Positions 1 to 12,707 of a DNA stretch of 64,000 nucleotides are shown here, piece by piece. A program made the translations under genes and the position numbers. Below the pieces are notes generated by a model. That model had not been told where the DNA came from and ran no database searches. It saw only the letters and a list, made by a program, of their open reading frames with translations. Source of the DNA: Theocolax elegans. Its lineage: Eukaryota > Arthropoda > Insecta > Hymenoptera > Cerocephalidae. Each line of letters opens with the position of its first letter. The stretch's first letter is position 1. The DNA lies in assembly GCA_026168455.1 (NCBI GenBank), contig CM047431.1:47557466-47621465 (forward strand), in the 5' to 3' direction.

Positions 1-1779
1 GACACGAGTTGGATATTGCATAAGGCTACAGAACAAACCATCCTTTTTTTTTCTTCCTCTTCTTCCACTTCTCCTTCTTCTTCTTGTTCATAAAGTCTTT
101 TCTGTAAGTATACCATGGAATTCCGACGCACGTCTGCACCACAACTAAAAGGGACTGTTTCGCCTTTACCTCTATATCCTCCTTTTTCTCGTGTATCTTT
201 CGCTCTGTTGTCGCGTGGGTTATTGGAGTGTGGAGGGAAAGAGAGAGAGAGAACGAGCGTGTGGGAAAACCAAGCAATGTAAGTCTCTTGAATACGCCCG
301 TTAAAAAGGTCGTTTGAAATAAGAAGCAAATAGTTTAACACGGGTTGACTCGAATATTCTCTAGGATTTCAACTTAAATCTATAGCGCTGCGGTTGCTTA
401 TATGTGTATATACAGATAGTTTCACTCTTATACACCGTGGTATTCAACATTACATCCTCGAAAAAACATATATATTTTTTACAAAATTATTATAACAGAA
501 ATTAGATGTGAAAAATGATAATCAGTATATATATAGGTTAAACGAAATAATTTTGATGGGTCGGAATAGGTATATTATCATCTTCCTCTGAACTGACATA
601 ATATGTATTTTACGATTTTTGGGCTGATATCACAGTTGTCACTCATTTTTCTAAGGTCAAAAGTCGCTTATAAATTGACAATTGCGAAGGAACAGCCGAA
701 TTCATTCGCTAGGAAAAAAAACTCAATATTCTTATAGGTATATATTAAAAATGTACATTTCATATAGGTAAAAAAATGTAATGAATTGTTACTATAGGGT
801 GCATATAAGGCTGCGTTAACAAAATTTACTCTTACCCTAGTATAAAATAGATATTAAAAATTCCTAGGAAATGGCTATTTTAGACCCATTTTCTTAGGAT
901 TTGATAAAAATAAATATTAGACCTCAGAAAATTCACATTATTTTTTCAACTGCCCATTTCGGTTTAATTTTCTTTTATTTTCAATTCATTTATAACGCAC
1001 TCGCCGTAATTACGAAGAAAAATGCGATTTTATCACAAAATTTACGATAACTATTTTTAATACCCACACGTGCAAATGTGGATTTTACTCGAATAAATAG
1101 TTAATAAAATGAGAAAACACATCGTTTCATCGAGAGGATAAGAATGTGCGCATTCTTCGGTAATTTCACTGAAATAATCTATATATTATATAGTTATTAA
1201 ATGGAATACGATTTTTCCTTGGGCACCTTACATTGATATTAAAATAGGATAAATAGAGATTTATCTTAGAATTAACCGAAGCAATATCATTAAATCCGTA
1301 CAATTATAATTAAAAAATAAATACGCATACGATTACACGCGAGGATATAGAAATGATAAAGGATGCGTCGTATAAATATAAGTTAAACTTTCATTTTCAC
1401 TTAACATTCGCCGTGAATGGACGTATAATTATTATTTATAAACATTCTCGGTGCACCTTCGCGAAAACGTCGTATATACACGTTCAGGTTAATGCGCGTG
1501 TATATATATACATTCACCGTAAAAGATACAAATAAAGCGTAAAGAGAAGAAAAATACGAAGAAAAAGTAACCGACGGGTTCGTATGCGCTATTCTTTGCC
1601 GCGAGCCCGTCATAAAATTCAAATTGAAAAAAGGACGACCAGGCGCCACTACCGACGCTCGCGTACATATATATATGTATATATGTATGTATAAATATTA
1701 AAAAAAGGAAAATCTGAGAAAATAAAAAAAGGAAAAAAAATAATAAGACGAAGGTATACGGTGAGAAATATCTCGCGTA
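1..1779. other. AT-rich non-coding stretch
   Basis: The first 290 bases are richer in GC and contain a short GA run near 238-254. The remainder is AT-rich with no supported gene. Positions 833-900 hold a weak remnant resembling the CCCTAGTAGAAAT-ended miniature element seen at 12708 and 54458. Nothing else stands out. Confidence 0.5.
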
Positions 1780-2620
1780 GGAGGAGGTCACAGTGTATAT
1801 AGCTTCTTCACCGACCTTCCCAAGGCGAAGGGATCTCTCTCTCTCTCTCTCTCTGTCTTTCGCGAGCAAAACTCCGTGGAATTTATTTGCACGCGGGCAC
1901 ACAAACACACACACACACACACACGTATAGTGCATATACGAGCTGAGAAAATGGGCCAGACGGAGAGCTGCCTCGCTCGCGTTTATAAATAAAAGGCAGC
2001 TGTGGCGCTCGCGAGCGAGTACTGGTTACATGCAAATGAGGCGATGTTGGACGTCTTTCGCGAAAAAACGGGAAACGCTCGACGAGAAAATCCACAACGA
2101 GAGAGTGAGAGAGAGAGAGAGATAAGTCGATCCATGACTGTTACTTACCAACCGATTTATTTCTACGATTTTCCGTCGATCCGTTACGCAATGTATTTAT
2201 ATATGTATAAGCATACTGCACAGACGTTCGAACAGTTTGTCCATATTTGGGTGATTGTCACGATTCGTCCGGTTGATACCTATACAAATACTTCGGACGT
2301 AAAAAAAATTGAGCGAGACCGTCGTGTTGTCTCGTTCGAATGGATTCGATTCGGCTGATTTGTGACGCGTGGACGCGTTTTAGATCATATGAACGCGTTA
2401 TGATTAATTTAGCCCGTGTGTTCAGTGTATACACGATGGAAATTGCGTTACGTAACGTTCGATCGAATAAATTCACCAGATTTTCGTAGAGATTACGGTA
2501 ATTTGTTAAACTCGGTCGTTACTTATGTCGCGTATTACTCTTTTTTTTTTCTTCATCGCCGATATGCACTATCGCGCTCGCGCCTTTATTTTCCCAAGAA
2601 AATTCCGATAAATTAAAATG
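1780..2620. other. GC-richer, microsatellite-bounded patch (promoter-like)
   Basis: Base composition rises clearly above the surroundings. The patch carries a (CT)n run at about 1834-1854, an (AC)n run at about 1904-1924 and a (GA)n run at about 2101-2122. Several overlapping open frames on both strands cross the patch, as expected from higher GC; none resembles a known protein. It may be a promoter or untranslated first exon, possibly of the Ras-like gene further downstream, but no splice link can be shown. Confidence 0.3.
1984..2037 (+). promoter_or_regulatory. candidate core promoter: TATA box, E-box, POU octamer
   Basis: A TATAAATA box lies at 1984-1991, followed by a CAGCTG E-box at 1997-2002, a GC-rich stretch with repeated GCGAGC words and a perfect ATGCAAAT octamer at 2030-2037. 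The order and spacing look like a TATA-driven insect promoter on the + strand. No transcript evidence is available, and the E-box and octamer can occur by chance. Confidence 0.25.
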
Positions 2621-3939
2621 TATAACGACGATTTATTTATACGTTACGTAACATTTGCACACCCCACTGTTTTGTAACGTACACGCGGTTCATATAGGTT
2701 TGGAATTGATTATCCTAAAAGTAAATCAACCGAAAACTCGAGTAATTTGCGGATTAGATGTGAAAAATCGAGCGAAACAAAAATTTCCAAGATTAATGTT
2801 CTTGGGTAAAAAAGTGTGAATAACACACTCGTATATGTATATATATTTGTGTGTACGTGTGTGCGTATACAAGGCACATTACGCCGATCGAGTATGTAAG
2901 TTTGCGTACACTCGTGTAAAATATATTTGATTGGCCCAATTTATATATACGTATAATAACATTCGATTTAATCAATCCTGATCGCGCGTATGTGTCAGCC
3001 CGTGTATTTTGTATTAACTTAATTACTAACCGATTAATCATTAAATACGTGTCCCACGTTCGAGTGTATTATACGTTTGCATTTGAGCTTTCAATTCTTT
3101 TTTATTTTCACGGCGTTCCTTTTATTCCGCGTTACAGCTCAATATTCACCTTGGACTTGAATGTCGCGTAATTTTAAAAGAAAGAAATAAAGGTCCCGCA
3201 TATAATATATTTATAATTATATAATAAATGCCGACATTTCAATTCGATTACGTTTTGTAATTATATACATTTTTTTTGTCTCGCTTTTTTCTTATATCAT
3301 CGATATATTATATCAACCTTTTTTTAAAAATATCCTTATTTGAATAGGATTTTCGTAATTATAGTATAATAGCGTGAAAAAGTTACGGAATAAATAGATA
3401 TTTTGTCGATAATTTTTTAATCAATGAGGGATATAACTTGTCCTGCTTGTACTCGGAAAACTCGTAAATTTTATCGAGCTACTCGTTTCAAGCTCGAGGT
3501 GTTCGTACTGCAATTTGAGTTATTTGTATATACAATTCAAGCTACTTATCTAACTCGTGTCGTATAAATCGTCGCATATATGACCGTTTGAATATATTAA
3601 TTCTTTATTCGATAGTATTGCAATATTTGTTTTAATTCGATCAATTCGATTATAATATCGGATGATTTTCCTAGGAAAGTGTGATGATTTGAGGAACTCG
3701 GCACTTTAGAGTATTTTCGAATCCCTCGATAATTGAAAATAGTTCGATTTATTATTCGATTCGAGTTTTCGACCGAATAACTCGAATTTTATGATAACTC
3801 ATCATTGTTTTGTCTTCTTGCTTATTTAATGCCCGCATTTGCGTGTTTCCATTAATTAATTTGTCCGCGTGTTCAATTTTTCTAGACATTATTATATTTA
3901 TTTTTTCAAGACCTTCCGCGTCTACATTTATCTTCTACA
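2621..3939. other. AT-rich non-coding stretch
   Basis: No supported gene or repeat family member is seen. Short AT runs only. Confidence 0.5.
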
Positions 3940-4222
3940 TCTGAGAAAAATTTTAGATTAAAAATGACAATAGTGTTTAGTAAACGAATTGCAGACTGAC
4001 AAATTAGGGAAATTACTATAATTTCTAGTAAATATGTGACTATATATAGATTATAATAAAATTTACTAAAATTTTTGTAATATTTACTATAACTTTTCTA
4101 AATTTCAATACAAAATATAGTAATTTTTCTTAGTTTGTCAATCTGTGATCAATTTACTAGAAACTATTGTAATTTTTATTAAATATTTTGGAATTTTTAA
4201 TACAAAATTTCTCTCCGTGTAG
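3940..4222. mobile_element. palindromic miniature element (CACGGAGAGAAATTTT ends)
   Basis: The two halves are imperfect reverse complements around about 4080. Matching blocks include CAATAGTGTTTAGTAAA on the left against the complement of TTTACTAGAAACTATTG on the right, and CAGACTGACAAATTAG against CTTAGTTTGTCAATCTG. The right outer end reads AAATTTCTCTCCGTGTA. The same terminal word occurs alone near 17460, suggesting a repeat family. No coding capacity, so a non-autonomous DNA element or foldback remnant. Confidence 0.55.
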
Positions 4223-5065
4223 ACGACCGTGAATTTTTATGTTCGAACGATTCAATTTCCCCACGGATATAATAATCCAGGTGTTTGTACGCGAAAAACC
4301 TTTTCCTCCTCGTGCAAGTTAATAAGTTGGCAGGTACGCTCGTTTAGACATCTTGAAACCGTATAGAATATACGCTGATAGTAAATTATACGTCGCAATG
4401 ATTTGTCGATGATCAGTCGTATACGACGTACGAATACGATATGTACGTCTATATCTCAATCGAAAACTTAAACGAACGGGAGCTAACTGTCTATATCAAT
4501 ATCAAGTAATAGATATCCATATGGACGGATCAGTTAATGAAAAACTAAAGTTCTTACGATTATATTTTTAACTTCTGTGATACGTATTTTAATATTTAAT
4601 AGTTTAACTACTTTTAAGTTAACTATTATAAAGATATATACATTTGTTTATAGTTTTAAATTGCATTATTGACGTAACAGAAATTAGTGAATTAATATAA
4701 TTTTTTGAAAATTTTTTTTTTTTTATTTATAATATCGCAGCTCCGTGAATTAATTTTCGCTTTAAAAATACAGATTACTACCGGACATACTTACAGTAAG
4801 AAAAGTAGATATCAGGAAATTTTAAGCAGTTGGCTCGAATCTTGTCATTTTCTAAATTTTAATTTTTCATTTTGATTTTATTATAGATGGGCGTACATTC
4901 CAATCGCCAAAGTTGATTAAAACATCAATACATACATTATAATAAAGGTAGCGTAGAATAATAGAACGATTACAGTGGAAGTTAACAATATTAACAATAA
5001 TTCAATAATTAAAGCCCAGTTATAAATATTTCTGCAAAATATGCATTTTTGTAAATGCAACACTT
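4223..5065. other. AT-rich non-coding stretch
   Basis: Nothing recognisable beyond AT-rich sequence. Confidence 0.5.
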
Positions 5066-5069
5066 TTAA

Positions 5070-5453
5070 CGGGATGTCGGATCTAAATTACAGGAATCTA
5101 CACCTTTCAACCCAAAAATTATATGTAAAATATTGCATTAAAAATCTGAAAAAATACATACGGATAGCTGAAAACATAAGGAAGGACTTGACGTTTTGAT
5201 TTTTTAATGAAAAAACATTACTTAAATAATAAATGAGTAAACAATGTTTGGTCGGTAATTATTAGTCAAAAAAAAGCATAATTTTTCAACCCAAACATCG
5301 TTATCAAATTATGGACTTAAAAATCTGGAAAAATTGGGGTATATTATTTAGAACATACCTAAGGGCTTGACGTTCAGCGTTTTTTAAAAACTTTATTCAT
5401 TTATTTATAAAAAAAAAGTACAAAATGACCATTTTCTGGGTCCGACATCCCGT
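5070..5453 (-). mobile_element. piggyBac-type miniature element, family A
   Basis: A 384-bp element with 13-bp terminal inverted repeats, CGGGATGTCGGA at the left and TCCGACATCCCG at the right, preceded by TTAA (5066-5069). The right-hand TTAA is degraded to TATA. Along its whole length it matches the reverse complement of 29579-29958, including the words CTTTCAACCCAAAAATTATA and CGGTAATTATTAGTC. TTAA target sites with short G-rich ends are a hallmark of piggyBac transposition. There is no transposase frame, so the element depended on a partner elsewhere. Confidence 0.8.
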
Positions 5454-7587
5454 ATAGATAAGGATGATAATACTTGTATTTTACCCTCCATTGTTAATTT
5501 AGAAAATTAAAAGGATTGTTTTTTAATTTCTTGAAAGTCAGGTAGGTTTTTTAGTTTAAATATAAATTAAAATAAATTAAATAAATTGAAATAAAGTTTA
5601 AGTAAATTGAAATAAATTAAAAAAACCATTTTTACGTTATATTATGTCGGAATCGATTTTTAAAGTAGAAACAAGGCATTTCTAAAAGATCGATAGAAAA
5701 TGGCTATTTCTGACCTCAAACCATTTAAAATCGCTATATTTCTATTAGGGTTCAGGGATCGCCTATTGAAAAATAATCCTCTTAATATTGTAAATTTTTA
5801 GTAGATAACTTTATACGCTGGATATTTGAAACGTTTGACTGGGCTTGACATTCGTTTAAGCCTTATTATTGAATTATTGATAATATTGTTAACTTTCACT
5901 TTATCGTTTATTATACAATTATATATATTCAATTTTTAGGCGATTAAATTATTACATCAATCAATTATCAAATGAGCTGAACAGAAAATTGAATAATAAT
6001 TTATAAAATATATTAGTATATGAGACATTTGACAAAAGTACGAAAATCGTAAATGGATATAAATATAATTAAGGATAATACAGATATACATAATTATAAT
6101 TATATATAATTATTAAATTTCGATGGTACGTTTACGTGACAATTTTTTCTTGTCGTCATATTATTTAATTTAATACACGCAATTACCTATACCTTCCTCT
6201 CTTATTTATATTTAATAGGACAACTAAAACAAATTGAACGATATAAGTAAGCGCGTCTATATAACCTATTAAGACAACTGTCTTTCCCATAAATTGTCCG
6301 ATATTAAAGCTTACACTTATGTATACCCGCGTAATCGCCCAATTGATTACAACCTGACCGTTACGTCATCTAATTATAGTACCTTACATAAATTTGTTCA
6401 TTGCACTTCCGGATTGTATTAAAAGCGAATCGTAGAAATATAAATGTGCATATGTACCCGATATCACTTGTGTCTTCGATAAAACCTAGGAACTAACGAG
6501 CTTCTTCTTCGTCTCTTTAATTTCCGATGCATATATGGTGTCTATATACCTATATCTATATAAACCCAATATATACCTAGGGTTTATTATAAAATTATGC
6601 AATGTTTCACAAAGTACGAGGAAAATCCATTAATTAATTACGCGATATATATAAACAATATTTAAGTACCAAATTGTACGCATTATCGATAATTTACGGT
6701 AATTAATAAATATTTTATGCACTATCGGGTCGTTTCCGTCGAGTAATTAAATAACAATATAATACGTATAATAATACCGAATTTCGTTAATGGTGTTTGC
6801 AAATTGCACTTTTTAACTATCATTGGTATTGAACGTTTCAAACGAGAAGAATCGTAAACGAGCTCTTTATATATATAGCTTTTTTTTTTAAGAAAGGACC
6901 ATTTCGGTAATAATGAAGTACCCGGTCGAATTTTTTTGAAATTCGTACGCTCGTAAAAATTAATCTGCAATTACAAACCACGGCGTCAGAAAAATAACGA
7001 TCGTGCGAGGTTATACGTGTGCTTTCACGCGTTGTACGATAATATAATTACTTACCTTCTTCTTTCGATCTTTCATTTCTTTTTCGTTCTCTTTCGCGCG
7101 TTGAATCCGGTCGTTCGCGGAAGTACAACAAAATTAACGGTCTCCTTTTCGGCAAATCCTTTTATTTTTTTTTAAAATAATGTAATTTTTGGTTTTGATA
7201 ATTGTTCGTAAATACATTTTACTCGCTACGTGCTGATATACGTATAGAAATTTTTAAGTTAATTGATCTCGTACTGCACTAATCGCTTTGAAAGTATGCA
7301 TCACAGTCATAAACTGCTTCATAACAAAGAGCGATATTTACGTGATTTATTTCAGAAATTAATATTGTTTAAACAATTTTCCGTAAAAATATAGTAATCC
7401 TCGGTCGATAATTTTAAGCGCGGGATATTTAAATCGTTAATAAAGTATTCATATATTTTCTTATATATTTATTCTTATTATTTATTATATACGATTTTCC
7501 TATACTGGGTCGCGGTTATTTTTTACATTTAAATTTCGACATTATTTTTTTAAATTTTTGTTCCGTTATTACTGAACGCTTAAATTA
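5454..7587. other. AT-rich non-coding stretch
   Basis: Low-complexity, AT-rich sequence without a supported gene. A short open frame near 6722-6970 on the minus strand shows no recognisable motif. Confidence 0.5.
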
Positions 7588-7900
7588 TAGGGTTCTACAT
7601 CTTTCAACCCAAAAATTACATTTAAAATATAGAATTAAAAAACTGAACAAAATTTGTAGGGATAGTTTAAAACATAAGAAATGCCGTGATTATATCAACA
7701 TTTTTGAAAAAGAATCATTTTTGTAATAAATAATTGAATAAACAAATGTTTGGTTGATAACTGTAAGTAAAAATTGCATAAACTTCAAACAAAAACATTA
7801 TATGCTAATTAGCGTTTTTAAATATGTAAATATTTTGATATATTGAAGAGATACCCAAAAATTAATGATTTTGTTAATAAAGCACTATTAGGAATATCGG
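7588..7900 (-). mobile_element. decayed copy of miniature element family A
   Basis: Blocks such as CTACATCTTTCAACCCAAAAATTACA and the TAAATAATTGAATAAACAAATGTTTGG region align in order with family A (compare 5070-5453). Both terminal inverted repeats have been lost, so this is an old fragment. Confidence 0.55.
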
Positions 7901-8682
7901 TATTTATATATACGCCATATTTTCTCAAACGCGTTAAAATTTTGTAAAATGAAAGTTCGATATTCTATTGAGTGTCGATATGTTCAACCGTTTGTGATAA
8001 ATATTTATATTTCCAATTAAACTTGGTTTTACACACACATAATACATACATACAAACAACTTGGGTATTGCGCGTGTGAAGCTCGTAATATACATTTAAC
8101 ATCTATACCAGCGAGTCTCTCCCACGATTTTATTGCAATTCAAATTCATCGGTGATTACTTGTGTGACGATAGTGTATATTGCTATAAACCCACCATTAT
8201 TGCAATTACACAAATATCACAATACGATACGTTGATGACTCGTCGCTCATCGAGCTACCGTCCATATGTGCGCGTTGATCAGAGCGTCACAAGTTTTCCT
8301 CGAAGAAAGTTTATAAGCGTTAAAATTTCGTCTATGTGTAAGAGAAAGAAGTAAAAAGATATTTCTTAACATTTTTAACAATTATTAATTAACAGAGCGT
8401 ATACATCTATCTCTGGCTTTCTGGCAAAACAAGATTAGTCGACTTTTTGTAATTTCGAGAAAATCGCGTTTTACGTACAAAGTTTGCTTAAAACACATAA
8501 ATATTGATATATAATTGGCAACTGAAATCATTTTTTAGGTGAATTTAAACATTTTGATATTACTGAGACTGTAGGGTAAATTGTTTATGCTTTCTGGAAA
8601 CACGCAATTCCATGCAGTTGCCTCGTTTTTACGGGAACTTGGATTTATCTGGGTTTGCCAGTGTTCAACCATATTTTTCCAG
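7901..8682. other. AT-rich non-coding stretch
   Basis: An open frame of 73 codons at 8133-8354 has no recognisable features and is not called. Nothing else is seen. Confidence 0.45.
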
Positions 8683-8686
8683 TTAA

Positions 8687-9062
8687 GGGGACGTCGGACT
8701 CAGAAAATGGTAATTTTTGTAATTTTTTCATAAACAAAAGAATAAATTCTCGAAAAAGTCCTATACGCCATGCCCTTAGAAATGTTTTAAATAGTATACT
8801 CAAATTTTTTCAGATTTTTACATCTGTAACGTGGTTCTGATTTTTACGTTGAAAATTTATGCTTTTTTAAACCAATAATTACCGACCGAAAATTGTTTAT
8901 TCAATTATTATTGACAAATTAATTTTTGTCTTAAAAACTCAAAACGCATCACTTTTGTTTTAAACTATCCATATGAATTTTGTTCAGATTTTTATTTCAA
9001 TATTTCTAACATAATTCTTATGTTAAAAGTGTAGATCTCTGTAATTTGAGTCCGACATCCCG
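8687..9062 (+). mobile_element. piggyBac-type miniature element, family A
   Basis: A 376-bp copy with intact TTAA on both sides (8683-8686 and 9063-9066). The ends are GGGGACGTCGGACTC and GAGTCCGACATCCCG. The interior is diverged from the copies at 5070 and 29579 but keeps the same order of blocks, for example ATTACCGACCGAAAATTG. No coding sequence. Confidence 0.8.
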
Positions 9063-9601
9063 TTAATTTGTTTACAATTAAAAATTTACGAAAATAAATA
9101 ATATTTTAGAATTGCACATAATATTAGCAATGAAAAAGATCTCTTCTGGTTTTTCTAATAGTTATTTAATTTAAGAGAAAAATTTATAAAAAATCTTTTA
9201 TCTATAAACCTTTTTTTCGTAGCAAATCGTGTATAAAAATCAAACATATTTTTTGTTTTTGTAAGTTCTGAAATTTCCTAAAAATTATTGGATTTATTAT
9301 TTTACTATAATTTGTGTACATAAAATATGCGAAGTATTAACTATAAAATTTAGTGATTCGAACAATAAATTTTATAAGGAAAACTCTAAATTCAGTATAT
9401 ATTACTACTAAACGTACATACGACAAAAAATTCAAAAAGTTGACTTATCTCGTTTTTCAACGGAAACCACATATTCATATATATATGGGTGGTTCTCTGT
9501 GACATCGAAGATGAAAAAAATAAATATTGCTATAACTGTGTGAATATGTTTTAGAGGTATCCAGTAGTTCTCCTGAATTTTTTCAGATTTTTTCTGGGTC
9601 A

Positions 9602-9802
9602 TTATTTTAAGTTACAGAGAGTCAAAGTTGACATTTTAGCACTTTTTTGCATTATATGCCCATTTTCATGAATTTTTAGCTCCCAGGGGATGCATTTTTC
9701 ACTAAAAACATAAGTATGACTTTTTTTGTAAAATTTTCCGAACTTTTCATTAAAAATACTTTTAAAGACATAAATGTATGCTGTCACATTCTTGTAAGCC
9801 AT
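9602..9802 (-). CDS. small open frame in left foldback arm, unrecognised
   Basis: A 66-codon frame starting MAYKNVTAYIYVF and ending LTLCNLK. Its mirror copy in the right arm is 10826-11026 and differs by only a few residues (for example KNV/KSV, HTY/HSN, QKS/KKS). The sequence is lysine- and serine-rich with no domain I recognise. Either a real short peptide of the element or a frame kept open simply because the arms are recent copies. Confidence 0.2.
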   Translation of the reverse strand: MAYKNVTAYIYVFKSIFNEKFGKFYKKSHTYVFSEKCIPWELKIHENGHIMQKSAKMSTLTLCNLK

Positions 9803-10825
9803 TTAAACCTTAAATAGTGAAAATCAGCAATTCTGCTCCGGACTCTGGTAACCTAATACTGTCTAAAAGATGTCTTTTTATAGTCAGAAACTGCCTAAAA
9901 ATTTCCAGAGTGGGTCTAAATCATTAAGATCACTTATGGTCAAAATATCCGGGAAAAGTGCCCGAAATATTAATAGAAATGTATATTTGTTGCCTTATAA
10001 CGATGAATCTAGTAGCATGATCATTGCAAAAAAATTTGTGCACTTACCTTGGAATGGTTGAAAAGTATCTCCACTTGTTTCAGTACCCATCTAATCCCCT
10101 GTAAGCTGCTAAAAATACAAATATTATTATAAAATTATAAAAAATTATTTTTTAAACATTTATAATGCTGGATTTTTAGTTTTACATCCCTTACAAGAAT
10201 TATAATACTAATCTGAAGGATTATTATAAATATATAAGCATCATTATTACAATAACTGAATATACGTATTTAATACAAAAGATATATAAATAAATCGGAT
10301 ATATAATTATAATGAATAATATGATAACGTGACAGTGACAAGTTTGTGAAATCTAAACAATGTATTGCTGAATAATAATAATAATAATGTTGATACTTTT
10401 ATAGTAATCCTTCAGATTAGTATTATAATTCTTGTAAGGGATGTAAAACTAAAAATTCAGCATTATAAATGTTTATAAATTAATTTTTTACATTTGTATA
10501 ATAATATTTGTATTTTGAGTAGCTTACAGGGGATTAGATGGATACTGAAACAAGTGAAGATACTTTTCTACCACTCCAAGGTAAGTGCACAAATTTTTTT
10601 GCAAATATCATGCTAATAGATTCATCGTTATAAGGCAACAAATATACATTTCTATTAATATTTCGGGCACTTTTCCCGGATATTTTGACCATAAGTGATC
10701 TTAAAAATTTAGACCCACTCTGGAAATTTTTAGGCAGTTTCTGACTATAAAAAGACATCTTTTAGACAGTATTAGGTTACCAGAGTCCGGAGCAGAATTG
10801 CTGATTTTCACTATTTAAGGTTTAA

Positions 10826-11026
10826 ATGGCTTACAAGAGTGTGACAGCATACATTTATGTCTTTAAAAGTATTTTTAATGAAAAGTTCGGAAAATTTTAC
10901 AAAAAAAGTCATAGTAATGTTTTTAGTGAAAAATGCATCCCCTGGGAGCTAAAAATTAATGAAAATGGGCATATAATGAAAAAAAGTGCTAAAATGTCAA
11001 CTTTGACTCTCTGTAACTTAAAATAA
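10826..11026 (+). CDS. small open frame in right foldback arm, unrecognised
   Basis: This is the mirror partner of the left-arm frame at 9602-9802: 66 codons, starting MAYKSVTAYIYVF. No known domain is visible. The paired second frame of each arm (9870-10061 on + and 10534-10758 on -) begins MSFYSQKLPKNFQSGSK and ends near HLPW, with the right-arm version running 11 codons longer. Confidence 0.2.
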   Translation: MAYKSVTAYIYVFKSIFNEKFGKFYKKSHSNVFSEKCIPWELKINENGHIMKKSAKMSTLTLCNLK

Positions 11027-11141
11027 TGGCCCAGAAAAAATCTGAAAAAATTCACGAGAACTACTGGATACCTCTAAAACATATTCACACAGTTATAGCA
11101 ATATTTATTTTTTTCATTTTCGATGTCACAGAGAACCACCC

Positions 11142-11172
<31 letters not shown>
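11142..11172. repeat. (TA)n microsatellite
   Basis: A TA dinucleotide run directly follows the right end of the foldback element. Confidence 0.9.
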
Positions 11173-11173
<1 letters not shown>

Positions 11174-11288
11174 AGAAAATAAAGAGTGCGTTAAGCTCTA
11201 TATAGTATAGTTTGTAGGAATAAAACGAAATGAGGTTTGGAGGTTGTATAAGAGATTAATTGTTTGATTTATTTTGATTGATCAACAG

Positions 11289-11470
11289 GAGAACGGATGT
11301 CTATATTCGCACATAAGATGGGGCGAGGCCTTCGTCATTGTTTACAGCGTGACGTGCAAGCGCAGCTTCCAGGAGGCGCGAGGCCTTTTGAAACAACTCG
11401 CCGATCTTCGATTGCCATCCTACTTCACAGCCCTGTTGCTCGGCAACAAACGAGATCTCGATCACGCACG
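11289..11470 (+). CDS. RERG/RasL-type Ras-like GTPase, internal exon
   Basis: The exon encodes 60 full codons plus two bases. It begins after an acceptor (GATCAACAG|GAG) and ends at CACG|GTGAGT. The product is the middle of a small GTPase: HIRWGEAFVIVYSVT matches the motif after switch II that is characteristic of the RERG/RasL11/RasL12 group, and LLLGNKRDLDHAR contains the guanine-specificity G4 motif (NKxD). Reading into the next exon at 38358 restores Arg and continues EVCVDEG, as in RERG. Upstream exons with the P-loop and DTAGQ are not found in the window. The start is a splice boundary, not a start codon. RERG-like proteins are Ras relatives that lack a C-terminal prenylation box; the biological role in insects is not established from sequence. 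Confidence 0.9.
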
Positions 11471-12707
11471 GTGAGTTTAATACCTTCACTTACGCACACC
11501 CATCATTATTTACACGTATATTTTTTGACGAATTAACAAGATTTTATTATTTACTCCCAAAGTATACGGAAAATGAGTCAGTCACCGCGTACATACATTT
11601 TTGTACGATTTTTCTATTTTTTTTTCTTATATGCGTTTGATACATATTTATAATAAAATCGACTATGTCGCGTAACGATATATATATATTGGCGTAATTT
11701 AAACTAATAAAGTTTCGTGATATATTTAAAAATGGTTTAAAGTTATTTTTGCCACATGCACGAAACAATGCCCAATAAATTTAATTTTCTATACACACAT
11801 AGTTCCATAGTTGTAACGCGTTTTCTCTACAAAGTTTAACTATTTAAACATATAATTTATACAAGTTTAACAATCGGAGAGTTGTCTACGTTATGGATAT
11901 ATTTTAGATTTTATGACTACGAGACATACTTCATTTTAGTTTTTTTTTTTCCTTTTGAGTTGCAAAACAAAATCTGTTTATCAAAGATATATGAAAGATA
12001 AAACGTTGTATTTTATTTAATTTAAATAACTACACACGTTTAAGTTACAGTATCTAGATAAATCTAATAGAAAAAAATTGGAAATAAAGTGAGGATAAAA
12101 TTCACCATCAATAACGTATCGTAAACGCGGAACGCCGTGTTCTTGTAGATTTTAATTGCTTGACGCAAGATTACACTTATATAGGTTAAATATGACAAGA
12201 TTATACAAATTTCTTTTAAATATATTGTGTGTAGGTATTCGTGCAACTTTATTGGATATGGTTTTTATTCGATGCAACATTCAATTTCAATGTTGGTTTG
12301 TTATAAAAAAAAATTTTTTTCTATGATAAGATTTAACGATACGCGTTAATGTGCGCACTCATTCGGATTTGTCAGTAATAGTATAACAGTATGTCTATGC
12401 TATACAATATAAATTTTAATAACATGTATATGCCTGACAAAAAAATAATCAATAAATTTTTAATATTAAATTTTTGTTAAAAGTCCTTCTATATTTTTAT
12501 TTTTTCTATGACTTGAGTAAAATATAGCGATTGAGGTTTCTTTTACTTTCTTCTAAAGAATACTAGCGGTAATGACGGTGTGACGAAGTGCAGTGTTTGT
12601 TTTTAATGAGATTATAAAAAATCATTTTCTATTGAATCTACAATAGTTACATTTTGCGAATATTTCAATAAATTGATACATAATACAACTAAACGTTTAA
12701 ATCGTGG

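Larger units (their letters stand above)
9487..11141. mobile_element. 1.65-kb foldback element with about 750-bp arms
   Basis: The arms 9487 to about 10238 and about 10396 to 11141 are near-perfect reverse complements, separated by about 160 bp of AT-rich spacer. The outermost sequence is GGGTGGTTCTCTGTGACATC at the left and its complement at the right. Both ends abut (TA)n, so a target duplication cannot be assigned. Each arm contains the same two small frames: 66 codons at 10826-11026 (+) and 9602-9802 (-), and 63 to 74 codons at 9870-10061 (+) and 10534-10758 (-). Arm similarity is high, so the element is young or has been kept uniform by gene conversion. No known transposase is recognised. 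Confidence 0.85.

Noticed and set aside
1489..1935. 148-codon open frame on the minus strand
   Set aside because: It runs through (AC)n, (CT)n and TA repeats, giving strings of Cys/Val, Arg/Glu and Tyr/Ile. This is repeat-encoded, not a gene.
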